NCBI RefSeq assembly: GCF_004359215.1
Contig: NC_090615.1
Location: 3,471,383-3,500,628, forward strand
From: Bremia lactucae
Taxonomy: Eukaryota; Oomycota; Peronosporomycetes; Peronosporales; Peronosporaceae
Reading direction: 5' to 3'
DNA: 29,246 nt
Shown here: piece by piece, positions 8,790 through 18,995 of the stretch
Numbering within the stretch: position 1 is the stretch's first letter
Layout: every line of letters begins with the position of its first letter
Program-made: the position numbers and the translations under genes
The notes under the pieces: generated by a model
Databases searched by the model: none
Told to the model about the DNA's origin: nothing
Seen by the model: only the letters and a program-made list of their open reading frames with translations

Positions 8790-10274
8790 ATGATGCCCGC
8801 CATTTCAGATAAATTGGATACGGCTGTCGAGACCTCGCAGGTTGACGTGCTAAAACAGCGTGTGCGTCATCACAGTACAGGCGATCGCAAGTCCACATAC
8901 TTTGGAAAGTACGTTTCGCAGGAGGGGTCCGAGAATCTGCGCACGTATGAGTATCATGGAGCCGATAACTCGCTTGTATACAAACACGTTCTCACTCCTA
9001 TGAATAACTTTCTGGTCGAGCTTTTGCCGCTCTGGGTAGCGCCTAACCTGATCACTTTGGTCGGACTCATTCTTGTTGCCGCGTCGCACGTTCTTTTTGC
9101 GATTCTGTGTCCACTGCTGGAAGGCTACGCCCCATGGTGGGCATTGGTAATCGCAGCAGTCACGCTTTTTGGATACCAAACGCTGGACAATTTAGATGGT
9201 AAGCAGGCAAGGCGAACCAATTCATCTTCGCCACTAGGACTGCTGTTTGATCATGGATGTGACGCATTGAATGTATCGGTGGGAACAATGACAATGGTTA
9301 GCATCCTGCAGATGGGAACAACGTGGAAAACAGTGGTTTTTGTGCTTAGCGGGCATTTTGTTTTTATTTTTGCTACATGGGAAGAGTGAGTGGACGGCAA
9401 CTGTCGTCTTCATTAATTTTTGTGTGGAATTGACTCGTGCGGCTGTTATATAGATATTATTCGGGATCACTAGAGCTTCCGCTAATTAACGGACCGACGG
9501 AAGGCATTCTCCTCGGGATTGCGCTGAAATTATTCACTGCGGTGGTTGGTGTCGACTTTTGGAACCAAGATTTGCTTGAAGGCGTACAAAACAATTCCAT
9601 TTTTGTTATTTTCACGACTATTGGCGCCTTTGTTACGCTTCTAATTAAGTACGTTTACGACTGTTTATACTTTTGTGTTGCGTGTAGCTTACACGCCATT
9701 ATTTATTCAATCTAAAAGTGTCAGTAATACTGTTCAAGCTGTACGCTTAAACCAGGACTCGGTTCTTGTGGCTTTTACAAGACTTCTTCCATTTGTCGTT
9801 CTCAACACTCTCGCCGGGCTTTGGGCTTTGTATTCGCCCTCTGACATTTTTTCCACCCACCCACGCATGTTCTTATGGATGCTTGGGTTGCTAAATAGCA
9901 AGCTTGTGGTTCGTTTTTGCTGTCTTCATTATTATGTTGAAGTGACGAATTATGCTTACTAAACGATTTCCTTTCTTTGCCGGTAGCTACACTTGATGCT
10001 AGCTCACTTGTGCGGCGAGGAGTATCACCCGTTTCGTAAAACGCTCGTGCCGATATTTTATGTTGCTGGACACTGCGCTTTCTGTATGCTGGAAGGCATT
10101 TACGACACCATTAACGAGAAACTAATCGTGCGTGAGTTCTTTTTTCTCTCCCTTTCCGCATACGTGCACATCGTCATCACTGTCGTGTGGGAGGTTAAGA
10201 ACGTATTAGGCGTCTCAGTATTTACGATTCCGCACAAGACCAAAGATAGTATTTCGTTAAAAAAGTCCTCGTAA
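8790..10274 (+). CDS. CDP-alcohol phosphotransferase (choline/ethanolaminephosphotransferase), four exons
   Basis: Exons 8790-9385, 9454-9648, 9719-9908 and 9987-10274 join through GT-AG introns of 68, 70 and 78 bp to give 422 residues, the usual length of the EPT/CPT family. The CDP-alcohol phosphatidyltransferase signature DG-x2-AR-x8-G-x3-D-x3-D is complete, with DG at residues 136-137 and the two last aspartates at 154 and 158. Several hydrophobic membrane segments follow. WEEYYSGSLELPLINGPTEG across exons 1-2 is typical of the family. The enzyme transfers phosphoethanolamine or phosphocholine from the CDP-alcohol to diacylglycerol in the ER or Golgi, the last step of the Kennedy pathway. 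Substrate preference cannot be read from the sequence. The intron 3 donor (after 9908) is the least certain junction. Confidence 0.9.
9386..9453 (+). other. Intron 1 of phosphotransferase gene
   Basis: GTGAGT donor and ATATAG acceptor; removal joins WEE to YYSG in the conserved family order. Confidence 0.85.
9649..9718 (+). other. Intron 2 of phosphotransferase gene
   Basis: GTACGT donor and AAAAG acceptor restore the frame to give TLLINVSNTVQ. Confidence 0.75.
9909..9986 (+). other. Intron 3 of phosphotransferase gene
   Basis: GTTCGT donor and GGTAG acceptor, phase 0, give NSKLVLHLMLAHL. An alternative donor three bases earlier would delete one residue. Confidence 0.65.
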
Positions 10275-10408
10275 GTCCTGGACCCGACATCTTTTAATCA
10301 CGAAGGTGGTCTCTACCTTAAATGAAACGTAAAACTTAAGGATTATATTCTGTTAATTTGGCTAAATAAATAAGCTATTTTTTGGATTAAAGTCGACATA
10401 TCACTAGC

Positions 10409-11997
10409 ATGTCATTCGGAGCTGGTCATTAAGGAGCGCTGCTTAGTGCCTTCCTGATAATTTCCGTCATCACTGCCAAGCATTGGGCTATAATTGTAGC
10501 GTATATAGCAACTACCGGCACCTATCAGACGTCTGTCATGCCTATCACGTCGTACTGATAATTTCCGTCATCACTGCCAAGCATTGGGCTATAATTGTGG
10601 CTGGCTCTAGCGGATAGCAACTACTGGCACCAATCAGACGTCTGTCATGCCTATCACGTCGTACGGCACCATGGTATTCCAGCCGAGAAGATAGTGCTTA
10701 TGATGTACGATGACGTGGCGTGGCACAAATTGAACCCGTTTCCAGGTCAGCTTTCTATTGGATCCTTTCCACAAAGTGTTACCCGTGAAGAATTGTCGAG
10801 TGTGAACCTATACAAGGGCTGCAATATCGATTTACGCGGGGCTGAAGTGACCCCTGAAACCTACTTGAACGTTTTGACCGGCAAAAGGGCTGGGGCATAT
10901 AATAAGAAGGTCCTTAACAGCACAAAGCAACGATCGAGTCTTCATTAGTTCTTTGACCACGGACCACGGAACAATGTCTATTTCCCAAACATGGCGCCGC
11001 TTTCAGCCTCGAGGTTGAAGGGAGCGATGCAGATGATGGACAGAAAGAAAATGTATAAGGAGCTTTTGTTTTACATGGAAGCGTGCGAGTCAGGATTAAT
11101 GTTTTCGGGCACTTTTTTAACGAGCATCAATGCATACGTGACAACCGCAGCGAACGCCTTTGAATCTTCGTGGGCTGCGTACTGCCCTCCGATGGATTTA
11201 GTGAATGGTGAAAGCATTGGTTCGTGTCTCGGAGATCTTTATTCTGTCAACTGAATGGATGATAGTGATCGTACGGACCTATCAGGGTAGACACTAACGA
11301 CACAATTTCATTGCGTCAAGAGGGAGACTATTAAAAGTCACGTGAATTCATTTGGATCCTCGAAGCTTAGTCACGAAATTGTTGGCAATTACCAGTCCAC
11401 GTGTGACCAGAGCCCTAATGAAGACAGTTCAGACAAGAAAAAAAATTAATCCACCAATCTCGGCCATAAGTCATGATTCGGCATCTGGCATTGAAAGCGC
11501 TGTCGATACACGCGATGTGGACCTTGTCCTTGCCTTCTACCAATACTTGCGAGCTAAATCGGGAAAGGATCGGCGGGGTCTTCCCAACGAGCTCACTCAA
11601 CTAACTGATCGGAAGTTGTGAAGCTCTCGACGAGGTTTTTTAGACGACCGTAGCTCTGTACGAGCAGGTTTCTGGAGTGCCTCTTCTTAAAGCTGAAGAC
11701 TTGCAAAACGTTAGGTGCCACGACAGTATCCTGAAAAGTTTTAAGATGTCTTGCTCATTTGCTGATGGTCTTACAAGCTACAGACTGAAGTTCGTAAGTA
11801 CTTAAATGGACCTTTGTGAGTCAAGTTTGTCTCATGACGATGTGGCGCTTCTGGTGCACACTGCTTGCATGGCGGCACAAAATGTCGATGTAGCCATGTT
11901 TGTAAAAATGAAAGTGGGTGGACAGAAGCCGCTGACCAGTCAAAAGCGGAAAAAATATAATCATTTCATAATTGACTTCACAAACAAATGCGAATGA
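10409..11997 (+). pseudogene. Legumain-type (C13) asparaginyl endopeptidase pseudogene
   Basis: A complete but broken secreted legumain-like gene. ATG 10409 begins a signal-peptide-like stretch (ALLSAFLIISVITA) already interrupted by a TAA. Then come KHWAIIVA, SDVCHAYHVV, IVLMMYDDVAW, the catalytic-His region FFDHG near 10955, the catalytic-Cys region MEACESG (11070-11090), GDLYSVN followed by TGA where Trp is expected, and a prodomain-like tail with spaced cysteines as in the C-terminal prodomain of plant legumains. At least two frameshifts and several stops (for example 10946 and 11251) inactivate it. The N-terminal segment is tandemly duplicated (10454-10663). Legumains are vacuolar or secreted proteases that cut after Asn. 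This copy cannot make the enzyme. Confidence 0.85.
10454..10663 (+). repeat. Tandem duplication in the legumain pseudogene
   Basis: Unit 1 (10454-10554) and unit 2 (10555-10663) both begin CTGATAATTTCCG and end CACGTCGTA. They differ by small deletions and substitutions in the middle. Each unit encodes the same HWAII...SDVCHAYHVV segment and each carries its own lesion. Confidence 0.9.
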
Positions 11998-12206
11998 TGT
12001 AAGTGTTCACGATGATAATTAAATGATATAATGAGCCTGAACCCGCTAAACTGCGGGCCATGTTGAGCATTGCTTGCTGAGTGAACACGACTACTAGGTG
12101 ACTTTTAAATGCCTTGCTAATTTATGAAGGCGAATGAGGTGAAGAATTTTGATACCTTCACTGCTCAGCATTTTTTGCTTTTGCATCACTATTATTAATG
12201 CTCAAA

Positions 12207-12834
12207 TTAAACATCCAGCTTGAACACGTCATCCTTTAGATAAGGGTCGTCAGGCATGATCTCACTCTCGCTTTTAAGAATCCTATTTGACCTGTCAGCG
12301 CCTAAGCTTTTATACAGCGCCTGAAGCTCTTCATGTTCATCCTCAATGGCAACATCGTACGGCTGCACATCCTTCCGTGAGAATGAAAGCCTGCACCATT
12401 CTACAACTGACTTACTGTTTGGCCTTCAAGGTTACGCGCATTCATGTCCGCGCCGTGATCTAATAGCACTGTGGCGCACTCGACCGTCTCGCTTCGATGC
12501 AACGGTGTATCCATTTCGTTGTCTCCTGCGACCACCAATGTAAACTCGCACGAAAACATTTTAAACAATGGTATCGTAAACTCACCCAGCTTCACGTCTG
12601 CGCCATTCGCAAGCAGTAATTTTACCAGCTCCATGTGGCTGTAGCTCACTGCCGCCTGCCTGTCAGCATAAACGCATTAGCTATAGAGTGAGGTTCGCCA
12701 ACAGCCCGCCAAATAGCCCACAGCGGTGTATATCCATTTTCATCCTTCGCATTAATATCTCCTCCATCAGCCAAAAAGGCCCTGACGCTTTCTATGTCAC
12801 CATCACTAGCAGCCGTCCAGATATTCACAAACAT
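12207..12834 (-). CDS. Small ankyrin-repeat protein, four exons
   Basis: Exons 12834-12722, 12659-12586, 12525-12416 and 12362-12207 join through GT-AG introns of 62, 60 and 53 bp to an uninterrupted 150-residue protein. Three ankyrin-like repeats are visible: WTAASDGDIESVRAFLADGG, then YTPLQAAVSYSHMELVKLLLANGAD, with each half given here as separate landmarks, then DTPLHRSETVECATVLLDHG. A last partial unit contains YDVAIEDEHEELQALY. The acidic tail ends LKDDVFKLDV. Ankyrin repeats bind partner proteins; the partner is unknown. The splice sites were inferred by restoring the repeat consensus, and all three restore phase exactly. Without splicing the frames look broken, so the gene could be missed. 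Confidence 0.82.
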
Positions 12835-13250
12835 TCTCAAACTTATTATAGTTAGTCCTTGCAAACTAACTTTCAGACTCACATATTCCAAAATAATGAT
12901 GAAGCATTTAACACCAACATCGGGCAGTATATAAAGTATTCGCCAATCGGGTGCTATGACGACTCGACCTTTCCAATAGCCATTGCACAAAATAGCAAGA
13001 GCTGCTATTTCAAACGGAATAATCTTTGAAACCTAAATATTGCGGCGTATTTACGTCGGAGCAAGATGATTATTCAATCAATGAGGCTTCTGTGTTTTAA
13101 AGGACGTGCTGATTCTTTTTCAAATAATATATTGAGGATAGCTAGTCTAATTGTAAATGCCAGCTTACTGTATTCGAAACCAGAGCCGATCGGCTTAGTT
13201 GTATATTTTTAAAGACCTTGAATATTTGCGTCTAAAAAGAAACGTAACAA
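12835..13250. other. Intergenic, no gene seen
   Basis: This is AT-rich sequence between the start of the ankyrin gene and the stop of the permease gene. It must contain the ankyrin promoter and the permease 3' end. No repeat, RNA gene or convincing frame was found. Confidence 0.5.
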
Positions 13251-15908
13251 TTAGCCAGTTCCTGAAATGCTACCGTTGGCGTTATTCAACGTCGCGCTAG
13301 TAATTGAAAGAGCCATAGACTGCATGACGACGTCACGCAGACGGTTCCAAAGAGCAGGCATAAATTGCTCCATTGATTCATAGGTCTTGCGAGTCATTTC
13401 AAATACGGTGCAAGGTTCAACAGCCTTGGCAGCCATTAGGCGATATTGGCGGCCAAAAAAGTCGACCTCCCCGAACATAGCACCAGGTATCACATTTTCC
13501 AACACACTCAAGGGCTTTCCGGGCGCTTCACTTCCGTCGTTATTGATAAAAAGCGCAACACGACCACACGCAAGAAAGTAGAAGCGATCCGGGTAAGACG
13601 CAACGCGGTAAAAATCATACCCTTGAGGCACCTCGTACTTTCGAAAGAAGTGGTCGATGCCTTGGAAGAGCGATGAATTGTCAGGCTCTCCCATGAAACG
13701 ATGCAGCAAAACTCTCATAGATTCGTGATGGTCCGTAATTTTTTGAACATGAGCTGTGTGAAGCAAAAATTGGTTTTCGCAGAACTCTAGAGCAGACTCT
13801 GCGTTGTCAAAAAAACTTCTTTTGTCCGCAATTTCGTTTTTTAAAAGTAACATTCGAATTTCTGGAAGCACGTCTGCAAAAATAACAGTAATCTTGTGTC
13901 GCTTGCAATGCTGCTGTAAAATCATAAAGGCACTGCGAGCAGCTGTCGCATCCATGCCAGAAACACGCTTAAAATCCATTACAACGTACTCAGTTGGCAA
14001 ACCTTTGGAGTGTGGCGCAGGACTTCCATCCAAACACACAACTGGAATGTCTCGCTTCGACAAAGGCGTAAGCGGGATACCTGAGTCATCCATACACTGC
14101 GGCTCTGTGTCCGATTCCTTGAAAAACTCTTTTTCCATAATTTTAAAAGATTTTCGAATAAGTACAGACTTTTGTACGTCCTCGAGAATTTGCACTGATG
14201 AGCCAAAAAAGAGATAGCCGTAAAGCTCCAAGTAAACAATAGCATCTCGCTTTTGACCGACCAACGTGCGAGCTGCAAGTTTTCGTACGGCAGCAGACGA
14301 GCGAGACCGACGGCTTACAACCCGAACTTGCGCGTAGCCCAATAGAAAATTAATAATGGCGAAGCCGATGCCGAGCACCATTCCCAATTCAAGTGACACC
14401 ATATTAATGGCAATGAATGATAGCCACAACACCACGTATTCCCGCGGCAAGATCTTTTGATACACGTGCACGAGCCACTCCAGCATCAGGTCGATAGCAA
14501 TAAAAATGAGAGTGGCAGCAAAGAAAAAGCGAGGCACGAGGCTCACCACTGATAATGGCACGAGCACAATGGCCAACTCAGAAATAATGACGCACATACC
14601 GACAACTCGCGAGTTGGTTTTGGATCGATAAGTGAAGACAGTTTGTGAAAAAATATACGAACCAGTATACCCTCCAAAGAGGCCGCTAACGACATTCGAC
14701 CATCCAACAGATTTAAGTTCATGATTAATGTCGAGCTGGCTGCCCATATCCATCTCAATAGCTGCTACGTCGAGGCAAGACGAAAATGCTACAACGAAAG
14801 TCATGCCAAGCCAAGTTGTTAGCTGTTTCGGAATTTGGTCCCAATGCATTTGCGACAAATCAAATAGATCGAACATTTGTGTAAGGCCAGCGGGATCAGA
14901 GGCCGGCGACACCCATCCAAAGTCGCGAGCTTCATCAAACGAGACGCCAATCAGCACCAACAAAAGATAAAAAAGTAGTGGCATGAGTAAAATCGCCGCA
15001 GGCAACGCGAAAGAGTTTTCACAGCGCTGCGAAACAAGTAGCAAAATCACACCGCCTAGTATTCCTGGAAAGCAAAGAAGGATGTAGTGCATATCCCAAA
15101 TTTGCAACATTGATGTAAAATCATTGATCACGAGTCCCGTACAGAGCGACAAGCCCGCAAATAGACAGAACAAGCCGATATATGCTAAGTAGCCTCCCAC
15201 TACCGGCATTGGCAGATACGAAACCAGACCTGCCAGTTTAAATTTACCGAGCAGCACAAGCACCACACCAAGTGACGCCGTAGCCAAGCCAATGGACACG
15301 ACTGTAGTTGTCACTTTGGCCTTTAATGAAGTTTCTTCGCCCAATGAATTGCAAATAGAAGTTGCGATGGCACTTAAAAAAATAAGACCTGCATCCTGCA
15401 CCTGTCCGATGGCAAATGGCAGCGAGCTCAAGAGCGTAAACATAACTTGATGCACAACACTGGAAAACATGACGAGTTTTGACAACGCCGGCATGAAGCT
15501 GACGAAGTCTGGATGACTGAAAATTATAGCAGCATAGCCATACATGCATGGAATGGTTAAGATTGAGTTTATGACTCCGTACATGACGGCACTTGAAAGA
15601 TGAGGCAGATGATGCGAGCTAATTAATTTCTGAAATTTGCGAGCACTGCTTTGATCAATAGGCGATGTTTTTGCGATAAGTAAAGTCGTGGATTCTCTTT
15701 TGTATGACAAGCTGTCGTTGTCCACCCAACTACGGTGGCGACGACGGTGCTGCGATAAATTGTTTTGGGGGCTTTCTGTCCCAAATTGAGCTCGATGTGT
15801 ATCATTCGATTTGCGTGACGTCGAATTCTTGCGACGCACAATCGCGCCCGAAAGTGCTGGTGAGTGCATGACCACAGTTGAAATATAGGTGATGTTCGCT
15901 GTGCTCAT
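13251..15908 (-). CDS. SulP-family anion permease with STAS and cyclic-nucleotide-binding domains
   Basis: A single-exon 885-residue protein from ATG 15908. Residues 1-100 are polar and basic (cytosolic). About 105-545 form a SulP/SLC26-type transporter core with many hydrophobic segments. About 554-715 form a STAS domain (RDAIVYLELYGYLFFGSS start, YVVMDFKRVSGMDATA core). About 745-855 resemble a cyclic-nucleotide-binding fold with the phosphate-cassette-like FGEVDFFGRQYRLMAAKA. The family carries sulfate or related anions across plasma or vacuolar membranes. The same three-part order is known for fungal SulP-like proteins of the YGR125W type, which are linked to vacuolar anion and amino-acid storage. 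Whether a nucleotide binds is uncertain because the cassette diverges from PKA. Confidence 0.9.
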   Translation of the reverse strand: MSTANITYISTVVMHSPALSGAIVRRKNSTSRKSNDTHRAQFGTESPQNNLSQHRRRHRSWVDNDSLSYKRESTTLLIAKTSPIDQSSARKFQKLISSHHLPHLSSAVMYGVINSILTIPCMYGYAAIIFSHPDFVSFMPALSKLVMFSSVVHQVMFTLLSSLPFAIGQVQDAGLIFLSAIATSICNSLGEETSLKAKVTTTVVSIGLATASLGVVLVLLGKFKLAGLVSYLPMPVVGGYLAYIGLFCLFAGLSLCTGLVINDFTSMLQIWDMHYILLCFPGILGGVILLLVSQRCENSFALPAAILLMPLLFYLLLVLIGVSFDEARDFGWVSPASDPAGLTQMFDLFDLSQMHWDQIPKQLTTWLGMTFVVAFSSCLDVAAIEMDMGSQLDINHELKSVGWSNVVSGLFGGYTGSYIFSQTVFTYRSKTNSRVVGMCVIISELAIVLVPLSVVSLVPRFFFAATLIFIAIDLMLEWLVHVYQKILPREYVVLWLSFIAINMVSLELGMVLGIGFAIINFLLGYAQVRVVSRRSRSSAAVRKLAARTLVGQKRDAIVYLELYGYLFFGSSVQILEDVQKSVLIRKSFKIMEKEFFKESDTEPQCMDDSGIPLTPLSKRDIPVVCLDGSPAPHSKGLPTEYVVMDFKRVSGMDATAARSAFMILQQHCKRHKITVIFADVLPEIRMLLLKNEIADKRSFFDNAESALEFCENQFLLHTAHVQKITDHHESMRVLLHRFMGEPDNSSLFQGIDHFFRKYEVPQGYDFYRVASYPDRFYFLACGRVALFINNDGSEAPGKPLSVLENVIPGAMFGEVDFFGRQYRLMAAKAVEPCTVFEMTRKTYESMEQFMPALWNRLRDVVMQSMALSITSATLNNANGSISGTG

Positions 15909-15992
15909 GATTCCTCAACCAATCACAGCGAAAACCGGTCGGATATAGTCGGATGCATTATTAAGCCTCTTAATCACAGCGTTAAAGAATTT

Positions 15993-17530
15993 TTAGTTTT
16001 TTTTTTGCGTTTTCAGAAAGAATAGATTTTTGTAATGGCACATTTTGATGTGTGGGGCAAGTGCGTGAATTGTGGCCAATTTCTTTGCAGATACTACGAT
16101 GATGCTTGCTAACATTGGTTCTTGCAGTGATCTTTCCACATATTCAAAGGCAGAAGGATTCCAGCGAGTGGATCCCGTAGGTCTGCTAGGCGGTGTAACC
16201 AATGTCAGGGTTTGATATATCAAATCTCCGTCTAAACATTTTGAAGGGTATTTCATGGACAAAGCGGTTGCGGCTAAAGACTTTCGCAACTACGCAAAGT
16301 TAAAACACACCTTCTACTCCTGATATTGTAGTATATCCAAAGTGTTGAATTTTGCAAGCCAAGCTGCAACAAACATTTCCTTGTTGCAAAGCCAGATTTT
16401 CAGGAGATAGTCAGATACTGGTGTTGTAACTGTTCTTAAAAGTTGATTACATCGTTTCATTATATGTGGCTACTGATAGTGCCTCAATAATTCGATGCCA
16501 TAATTGTATGAAACTTTATCAATCTTCATCTGAATTGAATGCAGAGCGCTGATTTGCTTAACATTTTTATTGATGTGCCATTTGCAAAGCAATGTTCCTA
16601 AATCAAAAATACTAACGATATGGCTCTCATCAATGCTAGCTCCTGGTCAGTGATGAAAACAATACCGTCACATTTGATCATTAGCCTTTCAAAAAATTTG
16701 TTTAGCTCTTCCATTGCCCACGTATAAATTTCCTCTGTTTCAAATCGCATAAATCAAAGAAACAATGTGAATGTCTCATTTGTTGCTGTCACACCTGTCC
16801 CATGCAATGGAGGCATTTTGTATTTGTTGGTCTTGTATGTACTGTCAGAGAAAAGATCTTATTTGCAGAGTATTTTTATACCACATTCTCTGCTAATTTT
16901 GGAATGATAAAGAGGCAAGAAAGCTTTCCAGAATGGTCACATAAGATTTGATAGTTATTACCGTAAAGTATTAAGTGATCCAACAATGCTTCAGTGGATG
17001 TTCTGCCAAAGCAGTTTCCGCATTTATGCCTAATTGATATTGTAAATGTCCTGCGCAGTTGAAAAAATTGTTGGGTCTTGAGCACGTGCAGCACCCAAAA
17101 CAACACGCGGCTGAGCTCCAATTTGCGTCAGGTTTTGAACTATTTCACCCTCAGAGCTGAAAAAGAGCTCTAGCTGAAGGATAAGCTGCCACATTATGGA
17201 TTGGTCCATGATTGTTTTCAGCACTTGTGACACTGGAAACCCAGGCATCAGTGTCATCTTTGCGCAATAATAGTTCGAAACGGCATTCTTGACGGAGTGT
17301 TGAAGAACTGCGTACTCGCGATCCTTGGCTTGGCCACCCACCATGCACGCAAGCTAAGACTCGGTTTTTGATTGGACCTCCTTTTTTGTTTCCAACAGTC
17401 CGAGTTCTCTGAAATTTCACTGCAAATCCATTTTCCAATGCAAAGTTTTTTTATTGCTTCCGTTGCTTTATCAAGTGTTCTAAAAAGTGCATCTGGTGGT
17501 ATATAGCCTTTTATGGTAGGGCTAACGAAG
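15993..17530 (-). pseudogene. MULE (Mutator-like) transposase remnant
   Basis: Minus-strand fragments in several frames follow MULE transposase order. 17438-17030 is a divergent N-terminal part. 17121-16876 contains LCDHSGKLSCLFIIPKLAENVV. About 16860-16620 reads FSDSTYKTNKYKMPPLHG and IKCDGIVFITDQELALMRA, holding the first two catalytic aspartate regions. About 16590-16400 has CKWHINKN-like and NKEMFVAAW-like text. 16289-15993 is a C-terminal tail. Frameshifts and stops run throughout. No terminal repeats could be fixed, so the element limits are unknown. Confidence 0.72.
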
Positions 17531-18101
17531 CTGTTGCGAAACGAAGAAATTTACTTACTGAAGGTGAATTTACATAACGAAGTGCCGATGGCGTTCACCA
17601 AAACCTTATATTAATCTAAAACCTCAACCTATCTAAATTAAAATAGATTTTGGCGGCCAATTTTATATTTGGCGGCTACCACAAATGTTACCCATAATAA
17701 ATGATTTCTTAGCGATTAACTATATTAAGTAAAATAAAAGGTTATTTTACCCAAAAAGTAAATGTTACCCCAGAACATAAACAATTTAAAAGCCTTTTAA
17801 GATCTAACAATCAAACACCTCAAGTAAACACCAAAGACCATTAACATTTTTCCTAACTTTCACGTGTCATCAACTTCAATTCAAAAATGCAAATATAGCT
17901 AACGAAGCTGTTGTGAAAGGAAGCTTTTGCGAATCTAGGCGGACATTCTTCAAGGTCCTCCTCATTGGCTGTAGTTGCGAGGATTATTTGGCGTGATTTG
18001 CACTCATTAAAAAGCTAAGGTACATATACCGGCATCTTTCAAATAATTAAATAAAGCTCAGTTCCCCTTTTTTGGTCTTAGAGCGTCTAGTGCATTCCTG
18101 A
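17531..18101. other. AT-rich intergenic stretch without genes
   Basis: No coding frame is supported. The only structure seen is a diverged direct repeat of about 26 bases starting GCTAACGAAGCTGTTG at 17521 and again at 17898, and two close copies of TTTGGCGGC near 17648-17679. It may be decayed transposon flank. Confidence 0.5.
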
Positions 18102-18551
18102 TGTAACGGGGCACTGCGACTTGTACTGTTTCAGTACAAGTCCACTTCACACTGCTTCAAATGTGAGTGGTGCCTTTCGTTAGGTGACGTACACTGTACG
18201 TATAGAGGAAGACTTCTCTTAAGACAAGTTGACTTAAGAGGGTAAAATGAAAACTGTATTAATATAGTTAAGTGTCTTGTTAATCTATCTTTGTAAATGT
18301 TGTCTTAACTATAAACTGATACTAAACATGTAAATGAATTCTTATCTATCTTATCTCGTAACTCTCTTTGATTACTTCTACAGCTGATTAGTCTGCGGAA
18401 TAAATAGACATAATGGTCTATACCTATTTATGGATAAGAATTCAGGAAATTACTATTTAAAGTAATTTCCTCCAAATATTATCTACCTTTTGGATAATAT
18501 TAATTAACAATCTTTTATTGTTAATTTCATGTAACGATACACCCCGTTACA
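18102..18551 (-). mobile_element. Gypsy 3' LTR (minus orientation)
   Basis: A 450-bp LTR of the same family as 1284-1727. Its ends are TGTAACGGGG and CCCCGTTACA, and an 11-bp hairpin GACTTGTACTG-ttt-CAGTACAAGTC lies at 18118-18142. The internal part of its element lies to the right, but only its last ~440 bp remain before the sequence switches to an oppositely oriented element near 18990. Confidence 0.88.
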
Positions 18552-18564
18552 TCACCCCTCCCTT
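18552..18564 (-). promoter_or_regulatory. Polypurine tract
   Basis: On the minus strand AAGGGAGGGGTGA directly precedes the LTR start TGTAAC, as expected for plus-strand priming. This fixes the LTR as a 3' LTR. Confidence 0.75.
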
Positions 18565-18628
18565 AAACGGCAATCACTCTGAATGTCATTAGCTGGAGTG
18601 GTCGCTAAATGACCACTTAATTTTTAAA

Positions 18629-18995
18629 ATGTTTTTGATTGGTCAGATCCATCATTTTAAATTCCATCGCATGAAGGAACAATTCATGCGGGGTGAAGAT
18701 GGGGCTGAACCTTCGGCTGCGGTTCGTGCAGCCGCGGGTGACGCATTGTTATCTCTTGCGGTAGACGTTCCGTCTACCGTAGTGTCTTCCACTCGCACAA
18801 CACTTGCTGTTGCGAGTGCACGTGGTGATTCACCACGTGAGTACGACCCCTCTTTAGAGGTCGATTATGAGTGCGAGTCGGACGAAATGGCCGACTCGGG
18901 GAGGATGGAACAGTCGCCTGATACCCGTCAGGCGGCTGACTATGAGCCTTCGAATGAGAGGGCTCATTCTGATAGACGCCACACAGAGCGCGTCG
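18629..18995 (+). CDS. Antisense ORF (aORF) of Gypsy element, N-terminal part
   Basis: An ATG-started frame on the plus strand lies 78 bp inside a minus-strand 3' LTR, so it is antisense to the element. About 120 residues are open: a hydrophobic/basic start (MFLIGQIHHFKFHRMK), an Ala-rich part, and an acidic Ser/Asp/Glu region with EVDYECESDEMADSGRMEQS. At about 18990 it runs in frame into RNase H sequence of another element (RKRNYPVHD), so the natural continuation is lost. A homologous but broken copy starts at 21721 in the same place relative to its LTR. Function is unknown. The matching position in two elements argues that it is a real part of the family. Confidence 0.6.

Noticed and set aside
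13387..14217. Plus-strand frames across the permease gene
   Set aside because: They are shadows of the strongly supported 885-residue minus-strand gene and show no recognisable motif.
17521..17923. Direct repeat starting GCTAACGAAGCTGTTG as a MULE terminus or target duplication
   Set aside because: The copies are direct rather than inverted, far longer than the 8-11 bp MULE target duplication, and no matching end was seen near 15990.
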